Shown in pieces: positions 44,180 through 54,980 of a stretch of DNA of 64,000 bases. Both the position numbers and the translations under genes were made by a program. The stretch is taken from assembly GCF_018333375.1 (NCBI RefSeq), contig NZ_BORW01000009.1, positions 62,001 through 126,000 on the forward strand, in the 5' to 3' direction. The notes under the pieces were generated by a model, which ran no database searches, was not told where the DNA came from, and worked only from the letters and a program-made list of their open reading frames with translations. This DNA comes from Paenibacillus cookii (GTDB lineage Bacteria; Bacillota; Bacilli; Paenibacillales; Paenibacillaceae). Each line of letters starts with the position of its first letter. Position 1 is the stretch's first letter.

Positions 44180-44629
44180 ATGATGCATTCAAAAAGAATT
44201 ACACAATCCGAGGAACTAGAGGCTGCTTTCTTAATAAGAAAGAAAGTATTCGTTGAAGAACAAGGTGTGCCACTCACAGACGAGTTTGATGAATTTGATA
44301 CGCTGGATGGAGATTGCGAGCATCTGCTCGCCTACTACGATGGACAACCCGTTGGCACGGGCCGGATCCGCGCTCATGATGGAGTAGGCAAATTAGAACG
44401 TATTTGTATTTTAGAACCTTACCGCAAAATGGGGATTGGAAAGACAATCATTTCAGGATTGGAAGAAATCGCACTTGAAAAGGGGCATCAGCAAGTTAAA
44501 TTGCACGGGCAAACCCAGGCAGAGGGATTCTATAACAAGCTTGGCTACCGGACTTCATCAGCTGAATTTATGGAAGATGGCATTCCCCACATATTAATGG
44601 TCAAAAATCTTGAACCTTCTCTCATTTAA
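44180..44629 (+). CDS. GNAT-family N-acetyltransferase
   Basis: The 149-aa protein matches the ElaA/YjcF type: ELEAAFLIRKKVFVEEQGVP near the start, LERICILEPYRKMGIGKTII (acetyl-CoA binding R/Q-x-x-G-x-G) and KLHGQTQAEGFYNKLGYR. GGAGAGGG precedes an ATG at 44180; a TTG at 44174 and an ATG at 44183 are alternatives. Codons and bases are clearly more AT-rich than in the neighbours, a sign of transfer. Next to it lies an inverted-repeat element. Confidence 0.85.
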   Translation: MMHSKRITQSEELEAAFLIRKKVFVEEQGVPLTDEFDEFDTLDGDCEHLLAYYDGQPVGTGRIRAHDGVGKLERICILEPYRKMGIGKTIISGLEEIALEKGHQQVKLHGQTQAEGFYNKLGYRTSSAEFMEDGIPHILMVKNLEPSLI

Positions 44630-44664
44630 AAACAATTCCAAGGGTCATCTACTGTCAAAACACA

Positions 44665-44877
44665 AAAAAGCCGCAACAATGCGGCTCAGAGTGTCGAGAA
44701 AGTCCAACGGACTTTTCGACACTCTATTTTTTATATGGGGAATCATATCTTTTAAAATAAAAATCGATTTAAAGCGCTCTGAGAACCCTACTTCAGTGAC
44801 CGACGAGGCAATTTTAAACCCCCTGCAAAAAAACAGGGGGTTTCTCGACAGCCTGAGCCGCAACAATGCGGCTTTTA
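44665..44877. mobile_element. 213-bp MITE-like element with 37-bp inverted ends
   Basis: The left end (44665-44701) and the right end (44841-44877) are imperfect inverted repeats of 37 bases. Both include a small palindrome GCCGCAACAATGCGGC and end inward with GTCGAGAAA. A strong hairpin with T run lies inside (44688-44733), and AAACCCCCTG/CAGGGGGTTT (44816-44843) overlaps the right arm. No transposase, so it would be a non-autonomous element; no target-site copy was found. Confidence 0.55.
44688..44733 (+). terminator. Terminator after GNAT gene, inside the MITE-like element
   Basis: AGAGTGTCGAGAAAGTCC and GGACTTTTCGACACTCT form a near-perfect stem around AAC, followed by ATTTTTTAT. Confidence 0.85.
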
Positions 44878-44928
44878 AAGTGTAATGTTCGCTTCGCCTT
44901 GCCGTTTTTCGAAGTACAACGCTTCGCA

Positions 44929-45801
44929 TTAACCTCTGAACTGCTTCAAAAATTGCACGGCTTTGGAAATGTCGGCTTCCGGATCTTCGCCCACTTCGCG
45001 TTCGATCGTCAAATATCCGGCATAACCGATGTCTTCGAGCGCCTTCAAATATTCCGTCCAGTTGACGCTGCCTTCGCCAAGCGGAACTTCGCGGAAATAT
45101 TGGCCTTCGCCTGGAACGAACGTGTTATGTTCGTTGACGGGCGCATCGTAGCCGAGGGACTCGTAAATGTAATGCGCCGGTACCTCGCGCAAACGGATGC
45201 CGTCCTTCGCATGGGTGTGCACAATGTAATCCTTCAGGTTGTATACGCCCTGCGCAGGATCGTCTCCCGTCACCATGACCATGTTGGCCGGGTCGAAGTT
45301 GACGGATACGCCTTTGGAGCCGAGACCGTCGAGGAATTCCTTCAATCTTGCCGAAGGCTCCGGACCGGTTTCGATCGCAAAGTAGGCGTTCATGCTGGTT
45401 GCGTACGATGCGAGCTCTTCGCAGGCATCATGCATGTTTTGATAAATCTCGCTGTTTCTATCTTCCGGCACGATTCCGATATGCGTCGTCACGACGGAAG
45501 TGCCCAGCTCGACGGCCAGATCGAGAATCCGTTTCGATTTTTCGATTTTTTCCGCGTTTACGCTTTTGTCCTGGAATCCGTAACCGCCCAAATCGCCGAC
45601 AAGCGCGGAAATTTCCAGACCAAGCGACGCGATGTACTCCTTCAGTTCTTTACGCTGCGCAGCAGAGAGGTTTGCCGGGTCCATCTCGCCGCTTACGGCA
45701 TAAATCTGAACGCCGTCCGCCCCGACCATTTTAGCCCGCTGCAGGCCTTCTCTAACGCCTACGCGAAAGCTGTCTACAATAACGCCGATTTTATTGTTCA
45801 T
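44929..45801 (-). CDS. Sugar phosphate isomerase/epimerase (AP_endonuc_2 fold)
   Basis: The 290-aa TIM barrel has [20 protein letters not shown] at the start, [24 protein letters not shown] and [12 protein letters not shown], with Glu and His as metal ligands, matching the xylose isomerase-like TIM-barrel group used in inositol and sugar-acid breakdown. GGAAGGAG is 9 bases before the ATG at 45801. The gene is third in the operon 47750-44929. Confidence 0.88.
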   Translation of the reverse strand: MNNKIGVIVDSFRVGVREGLQRAKMVGADGVQIYAVSGEMDPANLSAAQRKELKEYIASLGLEISALVGDLGGYGFQDKSVNAEKIEKSKRILDLAVELGTSVVTTHIGIVPEDRNSEIYQNMHDACEELASYATSMNAYFAIETGPEPSARLKEFLDGLGSKGVSVNFDPANMVMVTGDDPAQGVYNLKDYIVHTHAKDGIRLREVPAHYIYESLGYDAPVNEHNTFVPGEGQYFREVPLGEGSVNWTEYLKALEDIGYAGYLTIEREVGEDPEADISKAVQFLKQFRG

Positions 45802-45831
45802 CACCATTGACTCCTTCCGTATTCGTATGAT

Positions 45832-46689
45832 TTACGCTTCGTTCCAGAAGCGCTTCACGTTTTCCAATCCGATGCGCGTTCCTTGGACCGCGTCTTCCAT
45901 GCCCTCGAATTCGATGGACAAATATCCGTCATAACCCGAAGCCTTGATCAGGCGGATCGATTCGCGCAGGTTGATGTCGCCGTGTCCGGCGATCGCCCCT
46001 CTCAAGTAATTGCCGCCGGCCGTTTTGAACCAGCCTTCGCCCGGATCCTTGGATGCATGGCGCAGGTAAAAGTCCTTGATATGAACCATGGATGCAAACG
46101 GCAGATTGTTGCGGACGGCAATGACCGGGTCCTCGTCGACGCACATGAAGTTTCCGACGTCGAGCGTCGTTTTGAAATTCGGACGGTCCACGGCGTGAAC
46201 CAGCGCCTGCACGCGGTCGCTTGCTTGAATGTAATACCCGTGGTTTTCGACGCTTGTCGTAATCCCGTACTGCGCCGCATAGTCCGCAACTTGGCGGCAG
46301 GCTTCGGCCAGGCGTGGAAGCTCGCTGTTGAACTGCTTGATGGAAGTGTCGCTGCGGCCTGCCACGTCATGGCGCATCAGCTTCACGCCCAAACAGGCGG
46401 CGACGTCCACTTCTTTCTTGACGCGTTCGACTTCCTTGGCGATCTCCTCGTCGCTGTCGACGCCGAAATTGGCGTAAATCGCATAGTTGGAAACTTCGAT
46501 GCCCACTTCCTTCGCTTTAGCGACGATTTGGTCCGTCAATTCGGGATTGTCGGTCAGCGAATAGCCGATCGGCACGATTTCCACATGCTCCCCGCCGATT
46601 TCCGCGATTTTCTCGATGGCCTCGAGGATCGTCATTTTGCCTTCATGCACGGGACGGTACAAACTATAAGTGCTTATTCCCACTTTCAT
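45832..46689 (-). CDS. Sugar phosphate isomerase/epimerase, second copy
   Basis: A 285-aa TIM-barrel protein of the same family as the next one in the operon: KVGISTYSLYRPVHEGKMTI, ITTSVENHGYYIQASDRVQ, KTTLDVGNFMCVDEDPV and MVHIKDFYLRHASKD. Together the pair might act on two substrates or on two steps. Its start overlaps the stop of the Gfo/Idh gene by four bases. Confidence 0.88.
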   Translation of the reverse strand: MKVGISTYSLYRPVHEGKMTILEAIEKIAEIGGEHVEIVPIGYSLTDNPELTDQIVAKAKEVGIEVSNYAIYANFGVDSDEEIAKEVERVKKEVDVAACLGVKLMRHDVAGRSDTSIKQFNSELPRLAEACRQVADYAAQYGITTSVENHGYYIQASDRVQALVHAVDRPNFKTTLDVGNFMCVDEDPVIAVRNNLPFASMVHIKDFYLRHASKDPGEGWFKTAGGNYLRGAIAGHGDINLRESIRLIKASGYDGYLSIEFEGMEDAVQGTRIGLENVKRFWNEA

Positions 46690-47750
46690 AGCTGGATTTC
46701 GACTCCTTTTTCGGCGGATTCGTAAATGCCCGTCAATATTTTCATCAATTCCAATCCGTCTTCGACCGGGCTCATCGGCTCCCTGTTGTGTTGGATATTG
46801 AGGATGAACTGATCGATTTCGTTTTGGAACGCGGCTGCGAAGTTAAAGCCTTTGTTGTCGATCTGCGGCTCGATGTTGACCATCACGTCGTTCTTTTCGG
46901 TTACGATCACTACCTCCGGATCGATTTCAAATCCGCCTTTGGTGCCATAAATGCGAACCCCTGCTTCATCCTTTTTCGCGTGCAGGGAGAAGCTGACGTC
47001 CACCATCAGCGATGCGCCGTTTTCAAAACGGATCAAAGCATTCGCCAAATCCTCCACCGTATTTTTGCTTGCGTCATAGTCGGCAGCCTTGTAGAAGGAC
47101 AGATGCTTCACGTTCGAACGGTTGCCAAGCTTGTGATAAACGTTCCCTGAAACCGATTTCACTTTTGGTCTGCCCAGCATGTACCAGCACAGGTCGATGA
47201 CGTGCACGCCGATGTCGATCAGCGGTCCGCCGCCGGAACGTTCTTTGTCCGCGAACCATCCGCCAGGGTTGCCGAGACGGCGCAAAATCGATGCTTTGGC
47301 ATAATACAGCTCGCCGAATTCGTCTTTTTGGATGAATTCCTGCAGAAGGCCGATGTTCGGGTCATACCGGCGCACAAAGCCGACTTGCAGCAGCTTGTCG
47401 CTGGAACGGACCGCTTTTTGGACGTTCAGCGCCTCTTCCACGGTGCGGCACAGCGGCTTTTCGACCAGGACGTGTTTGCCTGCCTGGATCGCGGCGATGC
47501 TGATTTCCGCATGGGAGTTGTTCCATGTGCAGATGCTGACGGCGTCGATTTCAGGGTTCGCGAGAAGCTCGTTGTAGTCCGTATATGTGTGCGCTGCGCC
47601 GTATTTTTGCGCGGCCGCCTTCGCTCGTTCTTCGTTCAGGTCGCAGATGGCCACGATTTCGGCATCCGGGTTTTTTTGATACGAATTCATGTGCGACTCG
47701 GAAATGGAACCTGCACCGATGATGCCCACTTTGATTTTGCTCATTCGCAT
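46686..47750 (-). CDS. Gfo/Idh/MocA-family dehydrogenase
   Basis: The 354-aa protein has a Rossmann N-terminus (IKVGIIGAGSISESHMNSYQ), EKPLC near residue 97 (the conserved Lys), and a C-terminal sandwich with GGGPLIDIGVHVIDLCWYML (Asp-His pair). It oxidises a sugar or inositol derivative with NAD(P). AAAGGAG lies 6-7 bases before the ATG at 47750. It is the first gene of an operon of three, divergent from an AraC regulator. Confidence 0.9.
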   Translation of the reverse strand: MRMSKIKVGIIGAGSISESHMNSYQKNPDAEIVAICDLNEERAKAAAQKYGAAHTYTDYNELLANPEIDAVSICTWNNSHAEISIAAIQAGKHVLVEKPLCRTVEEALNVQKAVRSSDKLLQVGFVRRYDPNIGLLQEFIQKDEFGELYYAKASILRRLGNPGGWFADKERSGGGPLIDIGVHVIDLCWYMLGRPKVKSVSGNVYHKLGNRSNVKHLSFYKAADYDASKNTVEDLANALIRFENGASLMVDVSFSLHAKKDEAGVRIYGTKGGFEIDPEVVIVTEKNDVMVNIEPQIDNKGFNFAAAFQNEIDQFILNIQHNREPMSPVEDGLELMKILTGIYESAEKGVEIQL

Positions 47751-47877
47751 TCAACGCTCCTTTGGATTCATTCTCATCTTTTGGATTGATTGGGAAGTGC
47801 TTCGATAGATGTTTTATATATATTGAATTATAATGTTTCTAGTTAAGTCTGCCATGCAAAGCCTTGCTCTTTATTTG

Positions 47878-47883
47878 TATAAT
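47878..47883 (+). promoter_or_regulatory. -10 of AraC regulator gene
   Basis: TATAAT at 47878-47883 lies 24 bases before the start of the AraC gene. No good -35 was seen, which fits an activator-dependent promoter. Confidence 0.4.
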
Positions 47884-47906
47884 TGTGCGATTTTGAGGTG
47901 ACCGAT

Positions 47907-48782
47907 ATGGAAAGACCCCTTTCTCTGCAAGAACCGATGGATATGCCGAACCGCTTTTTCCCGATCAAAGTCCATTACACGACGACCAAAGAATACGGAA
48001 TGACGCTCTTTAACCATCATTGGCATAATCATCTCGAATTCCTGTATTTCACCAAAGGATCCGCCATGATCGAGCTGAATTCCGTTCCGTACGAGGTTCG
48101 CGAGGGGGACCTGGTCGTCATAAACAGCAACGATCTGCATTACGGCGTCAGCCAATGCGACGATTTGGTCTATTATGCGATGATCCTTGACATCAAGCTG
48201 CTCCATAGCCACTCGATCGATGCGATCGAAACCAAATTCATCACGCCGATTTCGCAGAACCGGATTTTGTTCGCCAGCAAAATTACCGGCGACGCCGAAA
48301 TCATCAGCTGCATATCCTCCCTCATCGAGGAGCTGAACCAGCGCGAGCTGGGATACGAGTTATCGATCAAGTCGTATTTGTATCGAATCCTGACCATTTT
48401 GCTGCGCCGATACGGAACGAATAAACTGTCCACGGAAGAAGACCATCAGCGCCTGAAGAATCTGGAGCGGTTCACGCCCGTTTTTCAATATATCGAAGAG
48501 CATTACCCCGAGGATCTAAGCGTCGATCAGCTCGCCGGGCTTGCGGGCCTCAGCCGGTTTCATTTCAGCAGATTGTTCAAAGAGCTGACCGGGCGCACCA
48601 TTACGGACTATATTAATACGCTGCGGATCAACAAATCAGAATACCTGCTGCGCAACTCGCGCATGAACATTTCCGAAATCGCGCTATCGACCGGTTTTAA
48701 GGATATTTATTATTTCAGCCGCTCGTTCAAGAAATATAAGCATGTTTCGCCAAGCGAAATGCGCAAAAACTTCCATATTTAA
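47907..48782 (+). CDS. AraC-family transcriptional regulator
   Basis: The 291-aa protein has a cupin-like N-terminal domain (HHWHNHLEFLYFTKGSAMIE, then EGDLVVINSNDLHYGV) and a C-terminal pair of helix-turn-helices (VDQLAGLAGLSRFHFSRLFK and ISEIALSTGFKDIYYFSRSF). GAGGTGA is 5 bases before the ATG at 47907. It is divergent from the sugar epimerase/dehydrogenase operon and is its probable activator. Confidence 0.9.
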   Translation: MERPLSLQEPMDMPNRFFPIKVHYTTTKEYGMTLFNHHWHNHLEFLYFTKGSAMIELNSVPYEVREGDLVVINSNDLHYGVSQCDDLVYYAMILDIKLLHSHSIDAIETKFITPISQNRILFASKITGDAEIISCISSLIEELNQRELGYELSIKSYLYRILTILLRRYGTNKLSTEEDHQRLKNLERFTPVFQYIEEHYPEDLSVDQLAGLAGLSRFHFSRLFKELTGRTITDYINTLRINKSEYLLRNSRMNISEIALSTGFKDIYYFSRSFKKYKHVSPSEMRKNFHI

Positions 48783-48932
48783 TGTAAAAACGATAGGATT
48801 CCTGATCGAAAACAAAAATTTGTCGAATGAAATTTAGGATTTTGCATGGTCAATCTCCTTTTTTCTGGGTATAATAGTTCTGAATGTTTGATATTTTATA
48901 CATAAAGTATCATTTTGAGGAGGAACATATCT

Positions 48933-49295
48933 TTGGATCCATATTCATCCGAACAATTTAACCAGTTTCAACAAATGCCGCCGATGCAGCCGCCGAAGAC
49001 CAACGGCAAGGCGATCGCAGCCCTCGTGCTCGGCATTCTCAGCCTGATGATCCCGTACGTGGGCCTGATCCTCGGCATCATCGCGATCGTCCTGGCCTGC
49101 CTCTCCTTCAAGGAGATCAAGCAGAGACAAGAAGGCGGACGCGGCCTGGCCATCGGCGGACTCGTTTGCGGCATTATCGGCACAGCCTTATACGGAATCA
49201 TTATCGTCATCCTCGTCATTGCCCTCATGGCCTTCGGCGCTACCGACAGCTATTATGATGTGCTTTCGTCGATTCCGCCTTTGACATCGGCTTAA
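48933..49295 (+). CDS. DUF4190-like two-helix membrane protein
   Basis: The 120-aa product has a Pro/Gln-rich start (residues 1-25) and two hydrophobic segments: IAALVLGILSLMIPYVGLIL and GIIGTALYGIIIVILVIALM, joined by SFKEIKQRQEGGRGLAIGGL, the DUF4190 pattern. The start is a TTG at 48933 after GAGGAGG at 48917-48923. Monocistronic with its own terminator. Role unknown. Confidence 0.8.
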   Translation: MDPYSSEQFNQFQQMPPMQPPKTNGKAIAALVLGILSLMIPYVGLILGIIAIVLACLSFKEIKQRQEGGRGLAIGGLVCGIIGTALYGIIIVILVIALMAFGATDSYYDVLSSIPPLTSA

Positions 49296-49301
49296 TAACG
49301 C

Positions 49302-49340
49302 AAAAAAGGATTGAAGCATGCGCTTCAATCCTTTTTTTGC
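49302..49340 (+). terminator. Terminator after DUF4190-like gene
   Basis: AAAAAAGGATTGAAGCATG and CGCTTCAATCCTTTTTTT form a long stem with T run. Confidence 0.93.
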
Positions 49341-49386
49341 ATTCGCTACGATAAAACAGAGTTCGCCGTTAAACATCCAGGAGAGA

Positions 49387-49428
49387 CAAAAAGAGCTGCC
49401 CCGGCCTTGAAGACCTTGGGCAGCTCTG
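49387..49428 (-). terminator. Terminator of the deo operon, after pdp
   Basis: On the minus strand AGAGCTGCCC and GGGCAGCTCT form a stem followed by TTTTTG. Confidence 0.85.
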
Positions 49429-49447
49429 CTGCATAAAGCGATCCTTA

Positions 49448-50749
49448 TTATTCCGTCACCGTTCCGTAAATCAATACAGGGGCTTCGGCATGGTCGGCGA
49501 TACGGATGTTGTCGTAAATTTTGTTTATGACGTCATCCACGTTTTCGCGGTTGGCATGAATCGTTACGAGCGATTCGCCTTTTTTCACGCGATCTCCGAT
49601 TTTTTTGTTCAGCATCAGGCCGACGGCCAAATCGATTTCCGATTCTTTGGTCGCGCGTCCCGCTCCAAGCCACATGGCCGCCGTACCGATTTCGTCAGCG
49701 ACGATTTCCGCGACGACGCCGTCTTCCTTCGCAGGAACCTCGATTTGATACTTCGCTTGCGGGAGCTGTTCGGGATGATCCACGACATCCGGATTGCCGC
49801 CTTGGTTGCGGATGAACTCCTTGAATTTCTCGAGCGCTTTGCCGTTTTTGATGACTTCCTTCAGCATTTCTTCCGCTTCCTCGAGGGAGCTTGCCTTTTT
49901 CGCCAGGTATACCATTTGGCGGCCGAGCGCCAGGCACAGTTCTTCAAGGTCTTTCGGCCCTTGGCCTTTCAGCGTATCGATCGCCTCTTTGACCTCAAGG
50001 GAGTTGCCGATGGCGAAGCCAAGCGGCTGGCTCATGTCGGAGATGACGGCCATCGTGTTCCGTCCGACGTTGTTGCCGATGCTGACCATCGCAAGCGCAA
50101 GCGCCTTCGCGTCGTCGACGGTTTTCATGAAAGCGCCGGCTCCCGTTTTGACGTCCAGCACGATCGCGTCGGAGCCTGCGGCGATTTTTTTGCTCATGAT
50201 GGAGCTCGCAATAAGGGAAATCGAATCGACCGTCCCCGTGACGTCGCGAAGCGCATACAGCTTCTTGTCCGCAGGGGTCAGGTTGCCGGTTTGGCCGATG
50301 ACCGCGATTTTATGTTTGTTGACCAGCTCCACGAATTCCTCGCGTTCGATTTCCACGTGGAAGCCTTCGATGGACTCCAGCTTGTCGATCGTTCCGCCGG
50401 TATGTCCCAGGCCGCGGCCGGACATTTTGGCTACCGGGATATCCAGCGCCGCGACAAGCGGTGCAAGCACCAATGTCGTCGTGTCGCCCACGCCGCCCGT
50501 GGAGTGCTTGTCGACCTTGATCCCTTCGATTTCGGACAAATCGATCGTATCGCCGGAATGAACCATGGCCATCGTCAAATCCGCCCGCTCCCGCTGGGTC
50601 ATGTCTTTAAAGAAAATCGCCATCGCCAAGGCACTGACCTGGTAATCGGGAATTTCCCCTTTGGTATAGCCTTCTATGATGAAATTGATTTCTTCCGTTG
50701 TCAATTCTCCGCCGTCACGTTTCTTTTCAATCAAGTCGACCATTCTCAT
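49448..50749 (-). CDS. pdp: Pyrimidine-nucleoside phosphorylase
   Basis: The 433-aa enzyme splits thymidine, deoxyuridine and uridine with phosphate. It has [39 protein letters not shown] and the GAGAFMKT stretch. A TTG at 50758 gives a longer frame; the ATG at 50749 gives [10 protein letters not shown], the exact homologue start, with AAGTGAGG upstream. Last gene of the deo operon. Confidence 0.95.
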   Translation of the reverse strand: MRMVDLIEKKRDGGELTTEEINFIIEGYTKGEIPDYQVSALAMAIFFKDMTQRERADLTMAMVHSGDTIDLSEIEGIKVDKHSTGGVGDTTTLVLAPLVAALDIPVAKMSGRGLGHTGGTIDKLESIEGFHVEIEREEFVELVNKHKIAVIGQTGNLTPADKKLYALRDVTGTVDSISLIASSIMSKKIAAGSDAIVLDVKTGAGAFMKTVDDAKALALAMVSIGNNVGRNTMAVISDMSQPLGFAIGNSLEVKEAIDTLKGQGPKDLEELCLALGRQMVYLAKKASSLEEAEEMLKEVIKNGKALEKFKEFIRNQGGNPDVVDHPEQLPQAKYQIEVPAKEDGVVAEIVADEIGTAAMWLGAGRATKESEIDLAVGLMLNKKIGDRVKKGESLVTIHANRENVDDVINKIYDNIRIADHAEAPVLIYGTVTE

Positions 50750-50795
50750 AGGTAGCAATGCCTCACTTTCAAAAAGTTAATGATATTATTCCGGC

Positions 50796-51503
50796 TTACA
50801 GCGTGATAGCCGTTTCGAGCGCGACTTCCATCATATCGTTGAACGTCGTCTGGCGTTCTTCCGCGGTCGTTTCTTCCCCTGTCAACAAATGGTCGCTGAC
50901 CGTGAGCAGCGTAAGCGCGTTGACGCCGAATTTGGCGGCAAGCGTATAAAGTGCGGTCGTTTCCATTTCCACGCCGAGAATGCCGTGCTGCATCAGCTTT
51001 TCAACGACGGATTTATCGTCGCGGTAGAAGATGTCCGAGCTGAAGACGTTGCCGACATGCAGCTTGAGGCCTTTTTCCACGCCTTTCTCATAAGCCGTTT
51101 TCAGCAGCTGGAAGCTGGCGATCGGGGAGAAGTCATAGCCGCCGAAATAATGGCGGTTTGCGCCGGAATCCGTACAAGAAGCCTGGGCCAAAATGACGTC
51201 GCGTACATGCACGTCTTTCTGCATGCTGCCGCAAGTGCCGACGCGCATCAGGTTTTTAACGCCGTATTCATTGATCAGTTCGTTCACGTAAATGCTGATG
51301 GACGGAATACCCATGCCCGTGCCTTGAACGGAAACGCGTTTTCCTTTATAAGTCCCCGTAAATCCAAGCATGCCTCGAACTTCGTTGTAACAGGTCACAT
51401 CCTGCAGGTACGTTTCCGCGATGAATTTTGCACGCAGCGGATCTCCAGGCAGCAGAATCGTTTCCGCGATATCTCCGGTTTTGGCTCCAATATGAGTACT
51501 CAT
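50796..51503 (-). CDS. deoD: Purine-nucleoside phosphorylase
   Basis: DeoD (235 aa) splits purine (deoxy)nucleosides with phosphate: [45 protein letters not shown] and [10 protein letters not shown] are all present. It lies 47 bases after pdp's upstream border in the operon and 50 before deoB. Confidence 0.96.
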   Translation of the reverse strand: MSTHIGAKTGDIAETILLPGDPLRAKFIAETYLQDVTCYNEVRGMLGFTGTYKGKRVSVQGTGMGIPSISIYVNELINEYGVKNLMRVGTCGSMQKDVHVRDVILAQASCTDSGANRHYFGGYDFSPIASFQLLKTAYEKGVEKGLKLHVGNVFSSDIFYRDDKSVVEKLMQHGILGVEMETTALYTLAAKFGVNALTLLTVSDHLLTGEETTAEERQTTFNDMMEVALETAITL

Positions 51504-51552
51504 GAATATGTCCTCCTGACAAGTGTTTATTATGGATAAAATAGGTTGCGAA

Positions 51553-52734
<1,182 letters not shown>

Positions 52735-52774
52735 TCATGATCACTCCTTCGTAATTGAGTATAACGTATCTATT

Positions 52775-53956
52775 TTATAAAAACACGCCGGCAATCGTTG
52801 CGGACAGCACGCTGACAAGCGTCGCTCCGTACAGCAGCTTGAGGCCGAAACGCGCAACCACGTTGCCCTGCTTCTCATGAAGTCCCTTCACCGCGCCGGC
52901 AATGATGCCGATCGAGGAGAAGTTCGCAAACGAAACGAGGAACACCGATACGATGCCGACGGCGCGGGCGGACATGGCCGTATGTTTGCCGAGCTCGAGC
53001 ATGGCGACAAATTCGTTGGATACCATTTTCGTAGCCATGATGCTGCCTGCTTCCACGGCCTCGTTCCAAGGCACGCCCATCACGAAGGCAAACGGAGCGA
53101 AGACGTAACCGAGCAGCTCCTGGAAGGTGATGCCGAAGATGCCGTTAAAGATGCCGTTGATCATCGCGATCAACGCGACGAAACCGATAAGCATCGCCGC
53201 AACGGTAATCGCGACCTTGAACCCGTCCATAATGTATTCCCCGAGCATCTCGAAGAACGACTGCTTTTCGGACTCCTCCTGAACTTCCAGACTGTCTTCC
53301 TCAGGCGTCACTTTATAAGGATTGAGGATGGAAGCGATGATAAATCCGCCGAACAGATTCAGAACGAGCGCCGTCACGACGTATCTCGGGTCGATCATGG
53401 TCATGTACGCGCCAACGATGGACATCGAAACCGTGGACATTGCGGACGCGCAAAGCGTGTACAAGCGGTGCTTCGGCAGCGCGCCGATCTGCTTTTTGAC
53501 GGAAATGAACACTTCGGATTGCCCCAAAATGGCCGAGGCCACTGCGTTGTAAGATTCCAGCTTGCCCATGCCGTTGATCTTGCTGAGCACGAGGCCGATG
53601 AGCCGAATGATAATCGGAAGCACTTTGATGTACTGCAAAATTCCGATCAGGGCCGAAATGAAGATGATCGGCAGCAGCACATTGAGGAAGAACGGAGCTT
53701 GTCCTTCGTTCGCTATGCCGCCGAATACGAAGTTGATGCCTTCCGCGGCATAATCCAGCAAGTTTTTGAAAATATCCGAAAATCCTTGAATCAGCGCGGT
53801 TCCGACAACCGTATTCAGCAAAATGAATGCCAGAATAAGCTGAAGAATGATCATGATGATCAATGGGCGATAGCGAATACCACGTTTGTTATTGCTGGCG
53901 ACAAAAGACAGTGCAAACACGACGAGTAATCCCAATACCGCAATCAAATATTTCAT
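52775..53956 (-). CDS. nupC: Concentrative nucleoside transporter
   Basis: A 393-aa protein with about eight membrane segments; motifs [13 protein letters not shown] and [13 protein letters not shown] match the CNT family (sodium- or proton-linked nucleoside import). It is encoded between deoC and deoB, so it brings in the substrates of the operon. Confidence 0.95.
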   Translation of the reverse strand: MKYLIAVLGLLVVFALSFVASNNKRGIRYRPLIIMIILQLILAFILLNTVVGTALIQGFSDIFKNLLDYAAEGINFVFGGIANEGQAPFFLNVLLPIIFISALIGILQYIKVLPIIIRLIGLVLSKINGMGKLESYNAVASAILGQSEVFISVKKQIGALPKHRLYTLCASAMSTVSMSIVGAYMTMIDPRYVVTALVLNLFGGFIIASILNPYKVTPEEDSLEVQEESEKQSFFEMLGEYIMDGFKVAITVAAMLIGFVALIAMINGIFNGIFGITFQELLGYVFAPFAFVMGVPWNEAVEAGSIMATKMVSNEFVAMLELGKHTAMSARAVGIVSVFLVSFANFSSIGIIAGAVKGLHEKQGNVVARFGLKLLYGATLVSVLSATIAGVFL

Positions 53957-54046
53957 GGCTGTCTCCCTAGGTTGAATTTTGTATGAAGATCCGTATGAAT
54001 AAGGCTATGAAAAATCGTTTTCATAAAGCGCTTCCAGACGATTCAT

Positions 54047-54083
54047 GAAAAAGCGGAGCATGGATGTTTCGCCTCTCCGCTTT
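54047..54083 (-). terminator. Terminator between deoC and nupC
   Basis: On the minus strand AAAGCGGAG and CTCCGCTTT form a 9-bp stem followed by TTC. It lies between deoC and the rest of the operon and may reduce read-through. Confidence 0.6.
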
Positions 54084-54117
54084 GCGTCCAGGCGGCTGAC
54101 GCCGTCGGTTTGAAGCA

Positions 54118-54789
54118 TTAGTAGGAAGACGTCGACTGGCCGCCCTCCATAATTTTTACGCCGGAGCTCGCGCCGATGCGGGTAGCGCCCGCTTCGATCA
54201 TTTTGTTCATGTCTTCCAGGCTGCGTACTCCTCCGGAAGCTTTCACGCCAACGTTCGGGCCGACCGTCTGACGCATCAAACGGACATCCTCCGGCGTCGC
54301 GCCTCCCGTGGAAAATCCGGTCGAGGTTTTCACGAAATCTGCACCCGCTTTCACGGACAAACGGCTAGCGCGCTCCTTCTCTTCATCCGTAAGCAGACAG
54401 GTTTCGATAATGACTTTTACAAGCGCTTTCCCTTTGGCTGCGTCAACGACGGCTTTGATATCCTGCTCCACGAAATCGTCCTGCTTGTCCTTCAGAGCCC
54501 CGATATTAATGACCATGTCGACTTCGGTTGCGCCGTTTTCGATCGCATTTTGCGTTTCGAACGCCTTCACGGCCGATGTGGTTGCTCCCAGAGGGAACCC
54601 GATGACCGTGCACACTTTTACTTTCGTGCCGCTTAACTGCTCGGCGGCATATTTAACCCATGTCGGGTTTACGCATACAGAAGCAAATTCGTACTTTTTC
54701 GCTTCTTCCGTCAATTTTTGAATTTCGCTTTGGGTTGCATCCGCGCGAAGCAACGTATGATCGATCATACCTGCAAGATTTGTCATCAT
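54118..54789 (-). CDS. deoC: Deoxyribose-phosphate aldolase
   Basis: DeoC (223 aa) cleaves deoxyribose-5-phosphate to glyceraldehyde-3-phosphate and acetaldehyde. Present are [25 protein letters not shown], the Schiff-base Lys in [14 protein letters not shown], and [10 protein letters not shown] longer frame reaches 54918; AAGGAG is 5 bases before ATG 54789 (8 before 54786). Confidence 0.95.
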   Translation of the reverse strand: MMTNLAGMIDHTLLRADATQSEIQKLTEEAKKYEFASVCVNPTWVKYAAEQLSGTKVKVCTVIGFPLGATTSAVKAFETQNAIENGATEVDMVINIGALKDKQDDFVEQDIKAVVDAAKGKALVKVIIETCLLTDEEKERASRLSVKAGADFVKTSTGFSTGGATPEDVRLMRQTVGPNVGVKASGGVRSLEDMNKMIEAGATRIGASSGVKIMEGGQSTSSY

Positions 54790-54850
54790 GTCATCTCCTT
54801 CAAGAATAATTACCCGAAAATATTGCGCTTTCTTTGCTTGCTGCAGAAAT

Positions 54851-54902
54851 ATCATAACACTCGTCAGAACATATGTAAACACTGTCTTGAAATTATGTTC
54901 AT
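54851..54902 (-). promoter_or_regulatory. deo promoter with DeoR-like operator
   Basis: On the minus strand -35 TTTACA (54874-54879), 17-base spacer and -10 TATGAT (54851-54856). Just upstream (54884-54902) TGAACATAATTTCAA resembles the Bacillus DeoR palindrome as I recall it. Confidence 0.7.
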
Positions 54903-54936
54903 GGCGGTTTTGTGGCATTCACCAGCCTATTTTGCG

Positions 54937-54973
54937 CAAAAAAATCTGCCATATGTATCTATGGCAGATTTTG
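54937..54973 (-). terminator. Terminator after deoR
   Basis: AAAATCTGCCATA and TATGGCAGATTTTTTTG form a strong stem on the minus strand, just after the deoR stop. Confidence 0.9.
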
Positions 54974-54980
54974 AAATCCT

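Noticed and set aside
44610..44885. 91-aa ORF across the MITE-like element
   Set aside because: It reads through two hairpins and has no binding site or recognisable domain.
49490..50755. Long plus-strand ORF of 421 aa opposite pdp
   Set aside because: Mirror of a well-supported gene; composition and motifs belong to pdp.
52877..53929. Plus-strand ORF of 350 aa opposite nupC
   Set aside because: Charged low-complexity product, antisense of a membrane protein.
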